A stretch of DNA of 64,000 nucleotides from NCBI RefSeq assembly GCF_018403225.1, contig NZ_BOSG01000001.1:620001-684000 (forward strand). Reading direction: 5' to 3'. A program made the translations under genes and the position numbers. Below are positions 45,974 through 54,902 of the stretch, piece by piece. Origin of the DNA: Paenibacillus sp. J23TS9. GTDB taxonomy: Bacteria; Bacillota; Bacilli; Paenibacillales; Paenibacillaceae. Numbering within the stretch: the first letter of the stretch is position 1; each line of letters begins with the position of its first letter. Below the pieces are notes generated by a model. It did not search any database, was not told where the DNA came from, and saw only the letters and a list, made by a program, of their open reading frames with translations.

Positions 45974-46633
45974 ATGTTTACCGGATTGGTAGAAGAAATC
46001 GGTATTCTGGATGGAATCACAAGACAGGGTGAAGCCCTGGTTCTAAGTATTAAGGCTTCTGTGATTATGGATGACATCCGGATCGGTGACAGCATTGCGG
46101 TGAACGGTGTGTGCCTGACAGCGACGAGGATTGGAAGCAGCGGATTTTCGGTGGATGTTACTCCGCAGACTTACCGGCATTCCAATCTGGCTCTTCTTAA
46201 ACCGGGGAGCCAGATAAATCTGGAGCGAGCCATGAAGGCAAATGGACGCTTCGGAGGACATCTGGTGCAGGGGCATGTCGATATGACTGGTACAGTTCGC
46301 AGGTTATCCAAAGAACGAAATGCGGTACTGATTGATATTGCGCCCGATAGAACGGAAATGTCGGCATACATCATTCCTCAAGGATCGGTCACAGTAGATG
46401 GCGTCAGTCTTACGATTGCGCAGGTAGACGGGGATAGCTTCAGGGTATCCATCATCCCTCATACTATTGGTGAAACAGGTCTATCAGGCATTAGGGCAGG
46501 CAGCGTAGTGAATATCGAATGCGATATTATCGGCAAGTATGTGCATGCACTGCTTGGCCAGAGGGGTACAGAATCCGGGAGCCGTTCGAAGGGAATCAAC
46601 CTTGAGATGCTGGCAGCGAACGGCTTTAATTAA
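45974..46633 (+). CDS. ribE: Riboflavin synthase alpha chain
   Basis: A 219-residue protein starting MFTGLVEEIG, the family signature. It contains two similar lumazine-binding halves, each with a SIAVNGVCLT or SVTVDGVSLT segment. It dismutates two 6,7-dimethyl-8-ribityllumazine molecules to riboflavin. GGAGAG precedes the ATG; same operon as ribD. (In Bacillus subtilis this gene is named ribB in older usage.). Confidence 0.96.
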   Translation: MFTGLVEEIGILDGITRQGEALVLSIKASVIMDDIRIGDSIAVNGVCLTATRIGSSGFSVDVTPQTYRHSNLALLKPGSQINLERAMKANGRFGGHLVQGHVDMTGTVRRLSKERNAVLIDIAPDRTEMSAYIIPQGSVTVDGVSLTIAQVDGDSFRVSIIPHTIGETGLSGIRAGSVVNIECDIIGKYVHALLGQRGTESGSRSKGINLEMLAANGFN

Positions 46634-46675
46634 TGGACGTATATGATTTTCAGCAGAACAAAAGGGGGAATTGAC

Positions 46676-47890
46676 ATGATGGATCCATTCATATTTGACC
46701 CGATTGAAGACGCGCTTGAGGAACTTCGGGCAGGAAAGGTCATTATCGTGGTGGATGATGAGGACCGGGAGAACGAAGGGGATTTTGTTGCATTGGCAGA
46801 AAAGGCCACGCCAGAGGTTATTAACTTTATGATTACTGAAGGCCGGGGGCTGGTGTGCGTGCCGATCACACGAGAACGGGCGAAAGTACTTAAGCTGTCT
46901 CCCATGACAGAGCAAAACACCGACCATCACGGTACGGCTTTTACGGTATCGGTTGATTATAGAGATACAACTACGGGCATATCCGCTTTTGAACGCTCAT
47001 TAACAGTAAAGGCTCTGACCGATCTGGCAGCCGCAGCCGCGGATTTTCGCCGACCCGGGCATATGTTTCCTCTGATCGCCAAGGATGGGGGCGTCCTGCG
47101 GCGGGCAGGTCATACCGAAGCAGCGGTGGATCTGGCAAGATTAAGCGGCTGCGCCCCCGCCGGCGTGATTTGTGAAATTATGAAAGAGGACGGAACGATG
47201 GCGAGACTTCCGGATTTACAGGGCATCGCGAATAAGCATAATCTGAAGCTGATATCGATCCAGGATTTGATTAAATTCCGCAATCAGCGAGAGCAGTTGG
47301 TCCACCGGGAAGCCGAGGTGCGGATGCCAACGGATTTCGGAGTCTTTCAGGCAGTAGCTTATACCAACGATGTGGATGATAAAGAGCATCTGGCACTTGT
47401 CAAAGGGACGATATCCAGTGAAACACCGGTGCTTGTGAGGGTGCACTCCGAATGCCTGACAGGGGACGTGTTCCATTCGCTGCGCTGCGACTGCGGTCCG
47501 CAATTCGCTGCAGCGCTCCGGCAGATCGAAGAAGAAGGCTCCGGCGTCTTGTTATACATGAGGCAGGAAGGCCGGGGAATCGGCCTGATTAACAAGTTAA
47601 AGGCTTATGAGCTGCAGGAGCAGGGGCTGGATACCGTGGATGCAAATCTCAAGCTGGGATTTCCGGCGGACCTTCGCGACTACGGCATCGGCGCTCAAAT
47701 CCTTAAGGATCTGGGCGTTCGGCAAATCCGTCTTCTGACCAATAACCCGAGAAAGATCAAAGGTCTTGAAGGCCATGGTCTGGAAGTTGTCGAGCGTGTT
47801 CCGATTCAGATGGAAGCCGGAGTCGATAACAGCTGTTATTTGCATACGAAACAAACGAAGCTTGGACACATGCTGAGCATGGAATCTTAA
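46676..47890 (+). CDS. ribBA: DHBP synthase / GTP cyclohydrolase II fusion
   Basis: A 404-residue fusion from the ATG at 46676 (AAAGGGGG seven bases upstream). The N-terminal domain has [20 protein letters not shown] for 3,4-dihydroxy-2-butanone-4-phosphate synthase; the C-terminal domain has [20 protein letters not shown] with the zinc cysteines and RQEGRGIGL of GTP cyclohydrolase II. It supplies both branches feeding riboflavin. Confidence 0.96.
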   Translation: MMDPFIFDPIEDALEELRAGKVIIVVDDEDRENEGDFVALAEKATPEVINFMITEGRGLVCVPITRERAKVLKLSPMTEQNTDHHGTAFTVSVDYRDTTTGISAFERSLTVKALTDLAAAAADFRRPGHMFPLIAKDGGVLRRAGHTEAAVDLARLSGCAPAGVICEIMKEDGTMARLPDLQGIANKHNLKLISIQDLIKFRNQREQLVHREAEVRMPTDFGVFQAVAYTNDVDDKEHLALVKGTISSETPVLVRVHSECLTGDVFHSLRCDCGPQFAAALRQIEEEGSGVLLYMRQEGRGIGLINKLKAYELQEQGLDTVDANLKLGFPADLRDYGIGAQILKDLGVRQIRLLTNNPRKIKGLEGHGLEVVERVPIQMEAGVDNSCYLHTKQTKLGHMLSMES

Positions 47891-47917
47891 TCACATATAA
47901 GAGAGGTTGATATAGAA

Positions 47918-48385
47918 ATGGCACATATTTTTGAAGGCAATTTGGTATCAAGCGGTTTAAAATACGGGATTGTGGTTGGAAGATTCAATGAATTTATTAC
48001 AAGTAAGCTGCTCGGCGGCGCTCTCGATGGATTAAAGCGTCATGGTGCTGGTGAAGATGAAGTTGATGTGGCGTGGGTACCGGGAGCTTTTGAAATCCCG
48101 TTAGTTGCCAGCAAAATGGCCGAAAGCGGAAAGTATGACGCCGTGATTACTCTCGGAACCGTCATCCGCGGGGCCACTTCCCATTACGATGTGGTATGCA
48201 ATGAAGTGGCCAAAGGCGTTGCCGCTACCAGTCTGAAGACAGGCGTTCCGGTCATCTTCGGCGTTCTGACGACAGACAGCATTGAGCAAGCCATCGAACG
48301 GGCGGGTACCAAGGCGGGGAACAAAGGCTACGAAGCGGCGACGTCAGCTATCGAAATGGCCAACCTGACAAAACAGTTTAAATAA
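47918..48385 (+). CDS. ribH: Lumazine synthase
   Basis: A 155-residue protein with [38 protein letters not shown] and [20 protein letters not shown], all conserved in lumazine synthases (His in the last motif is catalytic). It condenses the two branch products and normally assembles as a capsid-like 60-mer around riboflavin synthase. Last gene of the operon; a terminator follows 17 bases later. Confidence 0.96.
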   Translation: MAHIFEGNLVSSGLKYGIVVGRFNEFITSKLLGGALDGLKRHGAGEDEVDVAWVPGAFEIPLVASKMAESGKYDAVITLGTVIRGATSHYDVVCNEVAKGVAATSLKTGVPVIFGVLTTDSIEQAIERAGTKAGNKGYEAATSAIEMANLTKQFK

Positions 48386-48402
48386 GAATTCAAGGACAAG
48401 GA

Positions 48403-48432
48403 GGCACTCTTTTCATAGGGTGTCTTTTTTTT
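48403..48432 (+). terminator. Terminator of the rib operon
   Basis: GGCACTC pairs with GGGTGTC (two G-T pairs) around TTTTCATA, followed by eight T's. Confidence 0.75.
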
Positions 48433-48674
48433 GCATGCTCCAATGATGGGCCCCCCTTATGTGATAATACGTCGATAGATGCTTTTCAAATCATCGGAGT
48501 CCTTCTGCATTACCGTCAAATGATAGGGTAACTTCCCGAAATACCTCGAAGGCTGGGTAGGTGTTTTTGCGTTTATTTATAGCTGATCTGCTCTATCATC
48601 CTCAATTTACAAACGCGATATTCTGCAGCAAAATACGGATCGCTCCCTGCAAACCGCCCAGCCAGGAAATCTAG

Positions 48675-48887
48675 ACCATACCGGATAACAACGGTCAATA
48701 TTTAAAGGTGAGGCTCGCGGCAAACGATTTGCCGGATGTATTTTATTTGAAGTCCTCCCAGTTGTCCGGGTACCAGGAGGCAGTTCTTTCACTTCATGGT
48801 TTTGAGGCGACCAAAGCCAACAAGTTCCCTGCCATATTTAGGAGATATCCTGGGTTTGCCGCTGGTATCCTTCTCTGTAAAATCTGA
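48675..48887 (+). pseudogene. Remnant of an extracellular sugar-binding protein gene
   Basis: In the roughly 650-base gap after ribH one frame reads TIPDNNGQYLKVRLAANDLP, then DVFYLKSSQLSGYQEAVL. The stretch LKVRLAANDLPDVF matches the region of family 1 solute-binding proteins where the bound fragment reads LA(S/A)NDLPDVF. There is no start, no signal peptide and an early stop, so it can only be a decayed fragment. The rest of the gap (48433-48674, 48888-48979) shows nothing I can support. Confidence 0.45.
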
Positions 48888-48979
48888 GTGATTTGGCGTT
48901 TGTAGCCCAAAAGATCATCGGATAATCTCTATGTGACAAGCTTACGAGCTTGACGAAACTGCAGAAATCATGCTTAGTT

Positions 48980-49015
48980 AATGTAGTGCCTTTACATAGG
49001 GCACTACATTTTTTT
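48980..49015 (+). terminator. Strong hairpin with T run before scpA
   Basis: AATGTAGTGCC (48980-48990) and GGGCACTACATT (48999-49010) form a perfect stem, followed by T's to 49015. There is no intact gene just upstream, so it may be the surviving terminator of the decayed gene or be used by transcripts in both directions. Confidence 0.75.
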
Positions 49016-49082
49016 AATATAGAAGTAGAAGTAGTGCTGATAAAATTTGATAGATTGATCTATTATGGACGGAGGATAGGCC

Positions 49083-49877
49083 GTGAACACAGTATTATAC
49101 AAGCTGGAGACATTTGAGGGTCCGCTCGATTTGCTGCTTCACCTGATAGACAAAGCGGAAATCAATATCCAGGATATCCCCGTCAGCGAGATTACCGACC
49201 AATATATGGAGTATTTGCACAGCATGCAGGAGCTGGAACTCGATATTACAAGTGAGTTTCTGGTGATGGCAGCCACGCTGCTATCCATTAAATCGAAGCT
49301 TCTATTACCGAAGCCCCCGGTTTTCATCATGGACGAATTTGATTTTTACGATGAAGAGGATCTTGATCCGCGTGCGGAGCTGGTGCAGAAGCTGATTGAA
49401 TACCGGAAGTATAAAGGAATTGCCAAGCATTTGCAGGAGAAGGAATGGGAACGGAGCCTGCTCTATGCGAAAGAGCCAGAGGATTTGACTCCATGGGTGC
49501 CGGCGGTAACCGAGAATCCGGTGCGGGGCCTCCATGCTTCAGATTTGGTCGCCGCGTTCCAGAAAGCTCTCCGCAAAGCGGTTAAACGGACAACCTATAC
49601 CCGCATTCAGCGGGATGAGATATCGGTCAAGGACCGGATCAGACAGGTCGTAAACGTACTTGAGCAGTCTGGGCGGGGCGGCAAAGTGCTGTTCTCCAGG
49701 CTTTTACATGAAGACATGATGAGACATGAGATCGTCGTAACCTTTCTGGCCATATTGGAGCTGATGAAGATGAAACAAATTCTATGTTATCAGGAAAAGC
49801 TCTTCGACGACATTGTAATGGAATGGAAAGGGGGAGAGCAGGATCATGGACTTTCCGAAATTGAAATCGATTATTGA
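49083..49877 (+). CDS. scpA: Segregation and condensation protein A
   Basis: A 264-residue kleisin starting at GTG behind GGAGG. The N-terminus YKLETFEGPLDLLLHLIDKA is the ScpA signature; the central region is acidic (FDFYDEEDLDPRAELVQKL), and the C-terminal winged helix (VVTFLAILELMKMKQILCYQ) binds the SMC head. It works with SMC and ScpB in chromosome condensation. scpB overlaps its end by 32 bases. Confidence 0.95.
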   Translation: MNTVLYKLETFEGPLDLLLHLIDKAEINIQDIPVSEITDQYMEYLHSMQELELDITSEFLVMAATLLSIKSKLLLPKPPVFIMDEFDFYDEEDLDPRAELVQKLIEYRKYKGIAKHLQEKEWERSLLYAKEPEDLTPWVPAVTENPVRGLHASDLVAAFQKALRKAVKRTTYTRIQRDEISVKDRIRQVVNVLEQSGRGGKVLFSRLLHEDMMRHEIVVTFLAILELMKMKQILCYQEKLFDDIVMEWKGGEQDHGLSEIEIDY

Positions 49878-50445
49878 GGGACTGCTGTTTCTCTCAGGGG
49901 ATGAAGGCCTTACGGTCAAACAAATTGCCGAAATAGTGGATCACCGGGCAGAGCTTGTCGCTGATGCGCTCACGGAAATGAAAGAGGATTTTCAACAGCA
50001 GCAGCGGGGTATTCAGGTGCTGCAAATTGCAGGAAGCTACCAGCTGACCACGCTCGGGGATCATGCAGCATATTATGAGAAGCTGGCCTATTCGCCTTCC
50101 CGGTCCTCTCTGTCCCAGGCAGCGCTCGAAACGTTGGCCATCGTAGCCTACCGCCAGCCCATCACCCGGGTTGAGATAGAGGAGATCCGCGGTGTTAAAT
50201 CGGAGCGTGCCATTCAGACGTTGGTACACAAGGACCTTATAGAAGAGATCGGCCGAGCAGAGGCGATTGGTCGGCCGATTTTATATGGGACCACAAAATC
50301 ATTCCTCGATTATTTCGGCCTTCCAAGTCTACAGGCGCTTCCGGAACCGCAATTATTTGAAAGCACAGAAAATCTGGAGGAAGAAACACAGCTGCTGTTC
50401 GAAAAGCTTGACGGCAGACAGCTTACGATCGATGATGTGAACTAA
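49846..50445 (+). CDS. scpB: Segregation and condensation protein B
   Basis: A 199-residue protein with tandem winged helices: LKSIIEGLLFLSGDEGLTVK at the start and ALETLAIVAYRQPITRVEIE in the middle, then LIEEIGRAEAIGRPILYGTT. Homodimeric ScpB binds the ScpA linker in the SMC complex. It is co-translated with scpA and followed by a terminator. Confidence 0.95.
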   Translation: MDFPKLKSIIEGLLFLSGDEGLTVKQIAEIVDHRAELVADALTEMKEDFQQQQRGIQVLQIAGSYQLTTLGDHAAYYEKLAYSPSRSSLSQAALETLAIVAYRQPITRVEIEEIRGVKSERAIQTLVHKDLIEEIGRAEAIGRPILYGTTKSFLDYFGLPSLQALPEPQLFESTENLEEETQLLFEKLDGRQLTIDDVN

Positions 50446-50457
50446 TTTGATGAATAG

Positions 50458-50492
50458 AACCGGTAATCTAGATCTTAGATTGCCGGTTTTTT
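50458..50492 (+). terminator. Terminator after scpB
   Basis: ACCGG-T-AATCTA and TAGATT-G-CCGGT form a long stem around GATCT, followed by six T's. Confidence 0.82.
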
Positions 50493-50618
50493 ATTGTGAT
50501 CAGACGAAAAAGAAATCATGTCCAAATTGAGCTTAAAATAGAAATTCGAATCTTTTCCAGCTTTGTATGCCATACTATGTCCGAAGATAACGAATGGTCA
50601 TTTGTAGGGGGCTATATT

Positions 50619-51335
50619 GTGTGGATTACGCTGGCTGTTATAGCCGTTATTCTCATATTGCTTGCCGCTGCCGCCATGTCGAACATCATCTGCACCATCC
50701 GTTTCAGCAAGGATGGTCATGATGATAAGGCAATAATCGACATCCATATGCTGTACGGACTGGTACGGTTTCATTATGAAATGCCCAAACTTGTGTTTGA
50801 AAATATGAAAAAAGGCTTTCTCCTTAAGCTTGAAAAAAGCAGCAACCTGAGCCGGAATTCGGGAAACACGACGCATACCCGGATTAATAAGAAAAAAACG
50901 GATTTATGGGCTCATGAAATCCGGATTTTGTTAAGATCGACCGCTTCATTAAAAAAATGGCTTCAGCGGACATTTTCCCATGTTCGGGTTCACGAGCTGA
51001 AGTGGTCAACTAATTTCTCAACAGGCGAAGCCGAGTGGACTGCCATCGCTTCGGGTGTATTATGGAGCATCAAAACAACGCTGATCGGCTGGTTATCCTT
51101 TCAGGTCCGTATGAAAAGCAGTCCCCGGATAAATGTCATTCCCGTGTTCAAAGACGAGATGCTTTTTTCGACGGAATTTTATTGTGTTTCCCGGCTATCC
51201 TTCGGTTACGCCCTATTCGCTGCCATTATTCTGTTATCACGGATTCTGAAAGTGGAAGGCGGATTGAAAAAATGGATTCGCTTATACCGACAGAGGAAAG
51301 GTAAGGGTAAGGGGCAGAAAGTTCCAAGTGTTTGA
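50619..51335 (+). CDS. Membrane protein, DUF2953 (YtfI-like)
   Basis: A 238-residue protein from the GTG at 50619 (TAGGGGG seven bases upstream; in-frame starts further back lack such a site). A membrane segment (LAVIAVILILLAAAAMSNII) is followed by IDIHMLYGLVRFHYEMPKL; the C-terminus has a second membrane stretch (GYALFAAIILLSRIL) and a basic tail. In Bacillus, ytfI lies beside ytfJ, as here. Function unknown, sporulation link suspected. Confidence 0.72.
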   Translation: MWITLAVIAVILILLAAAAMSNIICTIRFSKDGHDDKAIIDIHMLYGLVRFHYEMPKLVFENMKKGFLLKLEKSSNLSRNSGNTTHTRINKKKTDLWAHEIRILLRSTASLKKWLQRTFSHVRVHELKWSTNFSTGEAEWTAIASGVLWSIKTTLIGWLSFQVRMKSSPRINVIPVFKDEMLFSTEFYCVSRLSFGYALFAAIILLSRILKVEGGLKKWIRLYRQRKGKGKGQKVPSV

Positions 51336-51436
51336 CATGGAGATGAGTAAAATCCCTCCTACATACTCGATATGAAGTTGGGCAAACTAATTTTTGAAAT
51401 GACCTTATTTAGATTTCATGAAGGAGGAAGCAGCAA

Positions 51437-51916
51437 ATGACCGATCATCCAATTCAAGGCCTCATGCAGACCGCTATGGAAAACATCAAAGGCATGGTTG
51501 ATGTGAATACAATTGTGGGAGATCCCGTTCAAACACCGGATGGCAGCGTGATTCTTCCGATCAGTAAAGTGGGGTTTGGGTTTGCAGCCGGAGGCAGCGA
51601 TTTTAACGGAGAATATGCCGGTAAAGACGTTAACGCAAACGGCCAAAACCACAACGATCTTAAATCTTCCATGCCATTTGGCGGCGGTAGCGGCGGTGGT
51701 GTATCTATTCGTCCAATCGCGTTTCTTGTTGTGGGTAAAGAAGGTGTGCATATCGTGCCGCTGGATAATCAAACCCATCTGTTTGAGAAGCTGATCGACT
51801 CTGCACCGATGATGGTTGAAAAGATCCAGTCCATGTTCCAAACCAATCCTGCTGCAACCGCTGGCGTAAATACTACACAAACACCAGTCGAGCAACCCAA
51901 TCCAACGTTTTATTAA
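51437..51916 (+). CDS. gerW: Spore protein GerW (YtfJ)
   Basis: A 159-residue protein with AAGGAGG before its ATG. It has NIKGMVDVNTIVGDPVQTPD and GGGVSIRPIAFLVVGKEGVH, characteristic of the GerW sporulation family involved in spore germination. The centre is Gly-rich. Its DUF2953 neighbour matches the Bacillus order. Confidence 0.88.
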   Translation: MTDHPIQGLMQTAMENIKGMVDVNTIVGDPVQTPDGSVILPISKVGFGFAAGGSDFNGEYAGKDVNANGQNHNDLKSSMPFGGGSGGGVSIRPIAFLVVGKEGVHIVPLDNQTHLFEKLIDSAPMMVEKIQSMFQTNPAATAGVNTTQTPVEQPNPTFY

Positions 51917-51926
51917 CACTTGCCCG

Positions 51927-51954
51927 TCCCCTTCCAGCCGGAGGGGATTTTTTT
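51927..51954 (+). terminator. Terminator after gerW
   Basis: TCCCCTTC pairs with CGGAGGGGA (one G-T pair) around a five-base loop, followed by seven T's. Confidence 0.8.
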
Positions 51955-51971
51955 GTGTGAATGAACGCAGG

Positions 51972-52002
51972 GGCATAACCGCCCGAAGACAAGCATATAC
52001 TT
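51972..52002 (+). promoter_or_regulatory. SigE-like promoter of dacB-spmAB
   Basis: GGCATAA (51972-51978) and CATATACTT (51994-52002), separated by 15 bases, resemble the -35 and -10 of the mother-cell sigma factor SigE (ATA-type -35 and CATACAnT-type -10). The dacB start is 38 bases downstream. This would give mother-cell expression, as for dacB and spmAB in Bacillus subtilis. Confidence 0.5.
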
Positions 52003-52039
52003 GTACAAGATTTTCAAGAATCCCGGAGGAAAGATAACC

Positions 52040-53218
52040 ATGCGGATAAAATCAATCACTTGCTGGATCGCTATGATTGCACTTTTGCTGACCTGCAGCG
52101 TATCAGTTTCAGCGCAAAACAGACCATCTCTTCCTGAATTGTACACACATGCGCAGGCTGCCGCTTTGATCGATGTAACATCAGGGCGATTGCTGTATTC
52201 CAGCCATGGAGATGATGAGCTGCGGATTGCCAGCTTGACTAAAATCATGACGGCCATTGTTGCCATTGAACACGGAGATTTCAAGAAACCGGTCAAGGTT
52301 AGCAAAAATGCTTTTGGAAAAGAGGGCTCATCCATCTATCTCAAGCTGGGTGAAGAGATGACCCTTGAAAATATGCTTTACGGCCTAATGCTCCGTTCAG
52401 GGAATGATGCAGCTACGGCAATTGCCGAACATGTTGGCGGGTCAGAGGAAGGCTTTGTTTATTTAATGAATGAAGAAGCAAAACAGCTTGGTCTGGTGCA
52501 TTCACATTTTGCCAACCCCCATGGGCTCGATGCGGAAGGTCATTATTCATCGGCGAATGATCTGGCCAAGCTGACAGCCTATGCACTGCATAATCCCGTT
52601 TTCCGGAATATCGTCAAGACACCAACCAAAAAAGCACCGAATCCTAATGAGTCCTGGGATTACAAATGGGATAACAAGAACAAAATGCTTAGATTGTACG
52701 ATGGAGCCGATGGCGTGAAGACTGGGTATACCAAAAAAGCATTTCGCTGTCTGGTTAGCTCGGCAACACGCAATGGCCAGCAGTTGGTCGCTGTGACGCT
52801 GAATGATGGGGATGACTGGAATGATCATGGCAAAATGCTGGACTACGGCTTTGAATACTATCCCTTGTCCTCATTGATGGAGAAAGGGGAAGCTGTAAAG
52901 GGCTATGATCTGGTGGTAAGTAATACCTTCCAATATCCCTTTGCCAAAGGTGAACAGGATGGAGTCGAAAAAAAGCTGGTTCTCCATCAGCCTGTTAGAG
53001 AAGGGAGCACAGATGTAAGCTTTGGACTGCGGGGGGAAATACAGATTTATCTTGAGGGGAAGCAAGTGGGAGTGGTTCCGGTTTATCAGAAAGGAAGTTT
53101 CCTGCCTGCTGAAAAAGAACGGAATCCAGTCCAGAACACAATGGCTCCGGTGCATCCATCGACCTTTGCCGGAGCGCTGTCAGAAGTGGTTAAAAAACTG
53201 TTCCTGCAGCATGACTAA
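52040..53218 (+). CDS. dacB: Sporulation D-Ala-D-Ala carboxypeptidase
   Basis: A 392-residue protein from the ATG at 52040 (GGAGGA upstream). Residues 1-25 are a signal peptide; the penicillin-binding motifs are SLTK (65-68), SGN (120-122) and KTG (227-229). A C-terminal beta domain follows (about 270-390). Placement before spmAB is the B. subtilis dacB order, supporting a role in trimming spore-cortex peptides. Confidence 0.9.
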   Translation: MRIKSITCWIAMIALLLTCSVSVSAQNRPSLPELYTHAQAAALIDVTSGRLLYSSHGDDELRIASLTKIMTAIVAIEHGDFKKPVKVSKNAFGKEGSSIYLKLGEEMTLENMLYGLMLRSGNDAATAIAEHVGGSEEGFVYLMNEEAKQLGLVHSHFANPHGLDAEGHYSSANDLAKLTAYALHNPVFRNIVKTPTKKAPNPNESWDYKWDNKNKMLRLYDGADGVKTGYTKKAFRCLVSSATRNGQQLVAVTLNDGDDWNDHGKMLDYGFEYYPLSSLMEKGEAVKGYDLVVSNTFQYPFAKGEQDGVEKKLVLHQPVREGSTDVSFGLRGEIQIYLEGKQVGVVPVYQKGSFLPAEKERNPVQNTMAPVHPSTFAGALSEVVKKLFLQHD

Positions 53219-53256
53219 CCGTCGATAATGGGAGAAGCGGGAGAGGAGAATGTCTA

Positions 53257-53910
53257 ATGATCAATGTCATTTGGCTGGCGCTGATCGTCATCGGATTTGG
53301 GTTTGCAGCTGCGCAGGGGAATATAGAAATCGTAACCTCAGCTGCGTTTGACGGAGCCAAAACCGGTGTCACCGTATGTTTTGGGCTCATCAGTGTGCTG
53401 GTATTTTGGCTGGGAATGATGAAGCTGGCCGAGGACTCGGGGCTCCTTCAAAAAATTGCGAAGCTGATGAGCCCGGTCGTAAGATTCTTGTTCCCCGACG
53501 TGCCCAAAAACCATCCTGCAATGGGGTACATCCTTTCCAATATGAGTGCGAATTTGCTCGGACTTGGCAATGCAGCAACACCGATGGGGATTAAGGCGAT
53601 GCAGGAACTGCAAACGCTGAATCCGGATAAAACCGCGGCAAGTCCGGCGATGTGTACACTGTTGGCCTTAAATACGGCGAGTATAACCTTAATTCCAACG
53701 ACTTTGATTGCCATACGAATGAATTACCAGTCGGCCAACCCGACAGAAATCGTTGGCACAACGCTAGCAGCCACGATAGTGGCGACTCTTGCCGCGGTGG
53801 CGGCAGACAGATGGTACCGCAGGAAATTTTTGAACCGACATCCAAAGCCCCCAATTTTAATGGGTCCATCATCAGCCTTAAAACAGGACATTCCGGATAT
53901 GAAAGGATGA
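53257..53910 (+). CDS. spmA: Spore maturation protein A
   Basis: A 217-residue membrane protein starting MINVIWLALIVIGFGFAAAQ. The Gate domain has SNMSANLLGLGNAATPMGIK, conserved in SpmA. Several hydrophobic segments follow. It is needed for spore core dehydration with SpmB, whose gene follows after six bases. Slightly longer than the 196-residue B. subtilis protein at its C-terminus. Confidence 0.93.
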   Translation: MINVIWLALIVIGFGFAAAQGNIEIVTSAAFDGAKTGVTVCFGLISVLVFWLGMMKLAEDSGLLQKIAKLMSPVVRFLFPDVPKNHPAMGYILSNMSANLLGLGNAATPMGIKAMQELQTLNPDKTAASPAMCTLLALNTASITLIPTTLIAIRMNYQSANPTEIVGTTLAATIVATLAAVAADRWYRRKFLNRHPKPPILMGPSSALKQDIPDMKG

Positions 53911-53916
53911 TTTCGG

Positions 53917-54450
53917 ATGACTGCAATCATTAATATGATTTCAGCGTGGGCGATCCCTGTTTTGATCGCCTTCATTCCGCTTTTTGCCTTTACGAGAAGG
54001 GTGCCTGTGTACGAATCCTTTGTCATTGGTGCAAAGGAAGGCTTCCAAACGGCCATTCAGATCATACCCAATCTTGTTGGCATGATGGTAGCCATTAGCG
54101 TATTCAGGGCTTCCGGCGCACTGGACTTTTTTGTGGGCTGGACAGGCCCGTTTTTGCATCGGCTGGGAGTACCGAGTGAAATCTTACCCCTTGGACTTTT
54201 GCGCCCATTAACGGGTACAGGCTCACTCGCATTCGCTACAGATCTGATTTCGGTGTATGGGCCCGATTCCATGATTGGAAGGATGGCTTCTACGATTCAA
54301 GGCAGTACAGATACGACTCTGTATGTTTTAACTGTATATATGGGAGCGGTAGGCGTCCGTAATGGCAGGTACTCACTAAAAGTCGGTCTCTTTTCTGATG
54401 TGATCGGATTTATAGCTTCAATTGCCGTATGCCTTCTCTTTTTCGGCTGA
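53917..54450 (+). CDS. spmB: Spore maturation protein B
   Basis: A 177-residue polytopic membrane protein with AIPVLIAFIPLFAFTRRVPV, RPLTGTGSLAFATDLISVYG and GSTDTTLYVLTVYMGAVGVR, all SpmB landmarks. It forms with SpmA a mother-cell membrane pair for spore dehydration. Confidence 0.93.
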   Translation: MTAIINMISAWAIPVLIAFIPLFAFTRRVPVYESFVIGAKEGFQTAIQIIPNLVGMMVAISVFRASGALDFFVGWTGPFLHRLGVPSEILPLGLLRPLTGTGSLAFATDLISVYGPDSMIGRMASTIQGSTDTTLYVLTVYMGAVGVRNGRYSLKVGLFSDVIGFIASIAVCLLFFG

Positions 54451-54539
54451 AAATAATCCCCGTTTATGAGCGTAACGTAATGATAGACACCTCATATACT
54501 GTACCACGCATGAATTTGTACAGGGATTGAGGTGAAATC

Positions 54540-54881
54540 ATGACATTTGAAGGCTTTATTATTCATCATTCCTCTTGCACGTCCATCAATGGAGTCGGCT
54601 ATGATTTCTGGATCGGAGCGGACGGCTTCGTGACCTCGGCTCCTTTATTGACGGACCCATCCCATATTCATATCTGTCTGGAAGGCAATTTCAACAGGGA
54701 CTACGAGCTGTTGGGTCCTGCTGAAAAACAGCAGCTTTTTATTGCCAGCAAACTCATTATGGAGCTGTCCAGACAGTATGACATTTCTCCCCTTTTTCTT
54801 TATCCGCACACACCTTCCTGTCCGGGAAAAGAATTTCCCTGGAATGAACTTGTGATTTACCCTTCTCACGGGTATCATTAG
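54540..54881 (+). CDS. Compact PGRP/amidase-2-like protein
   Basis: A 113-residue protein with GAGGTG before its ATG. FIIHHSSCTSINGVGYDFWI and DPSHIHICLEGNFNRDYELL resemble the start and centre of amidase-2/PGRP folds, and YPHTPSCPGKEFPW carries the C-terminal metal-site pattern (His and Cys). Its 113 residues are shorter than the usual 140-160, and it has no signal peptide. A wall-lytic enzyme or a binding-only protein; CATATACTG upstream (about 54495) looks like a SigE -10. Confidence 0.7.
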   Translation: MTFEGFIIHHSSCTSINGVGYDFWIGADGFVTSAPLLTDPSHIHICLEGNFNRDYELLGPAEKQQLFIASKLIMELSRQYDISPLFLYPHTPSCPGKEFPWNELVIYPSHGYH

Positions 54882-54902
54882 TTTGAGGTGACCTAATAAA
54901 CA

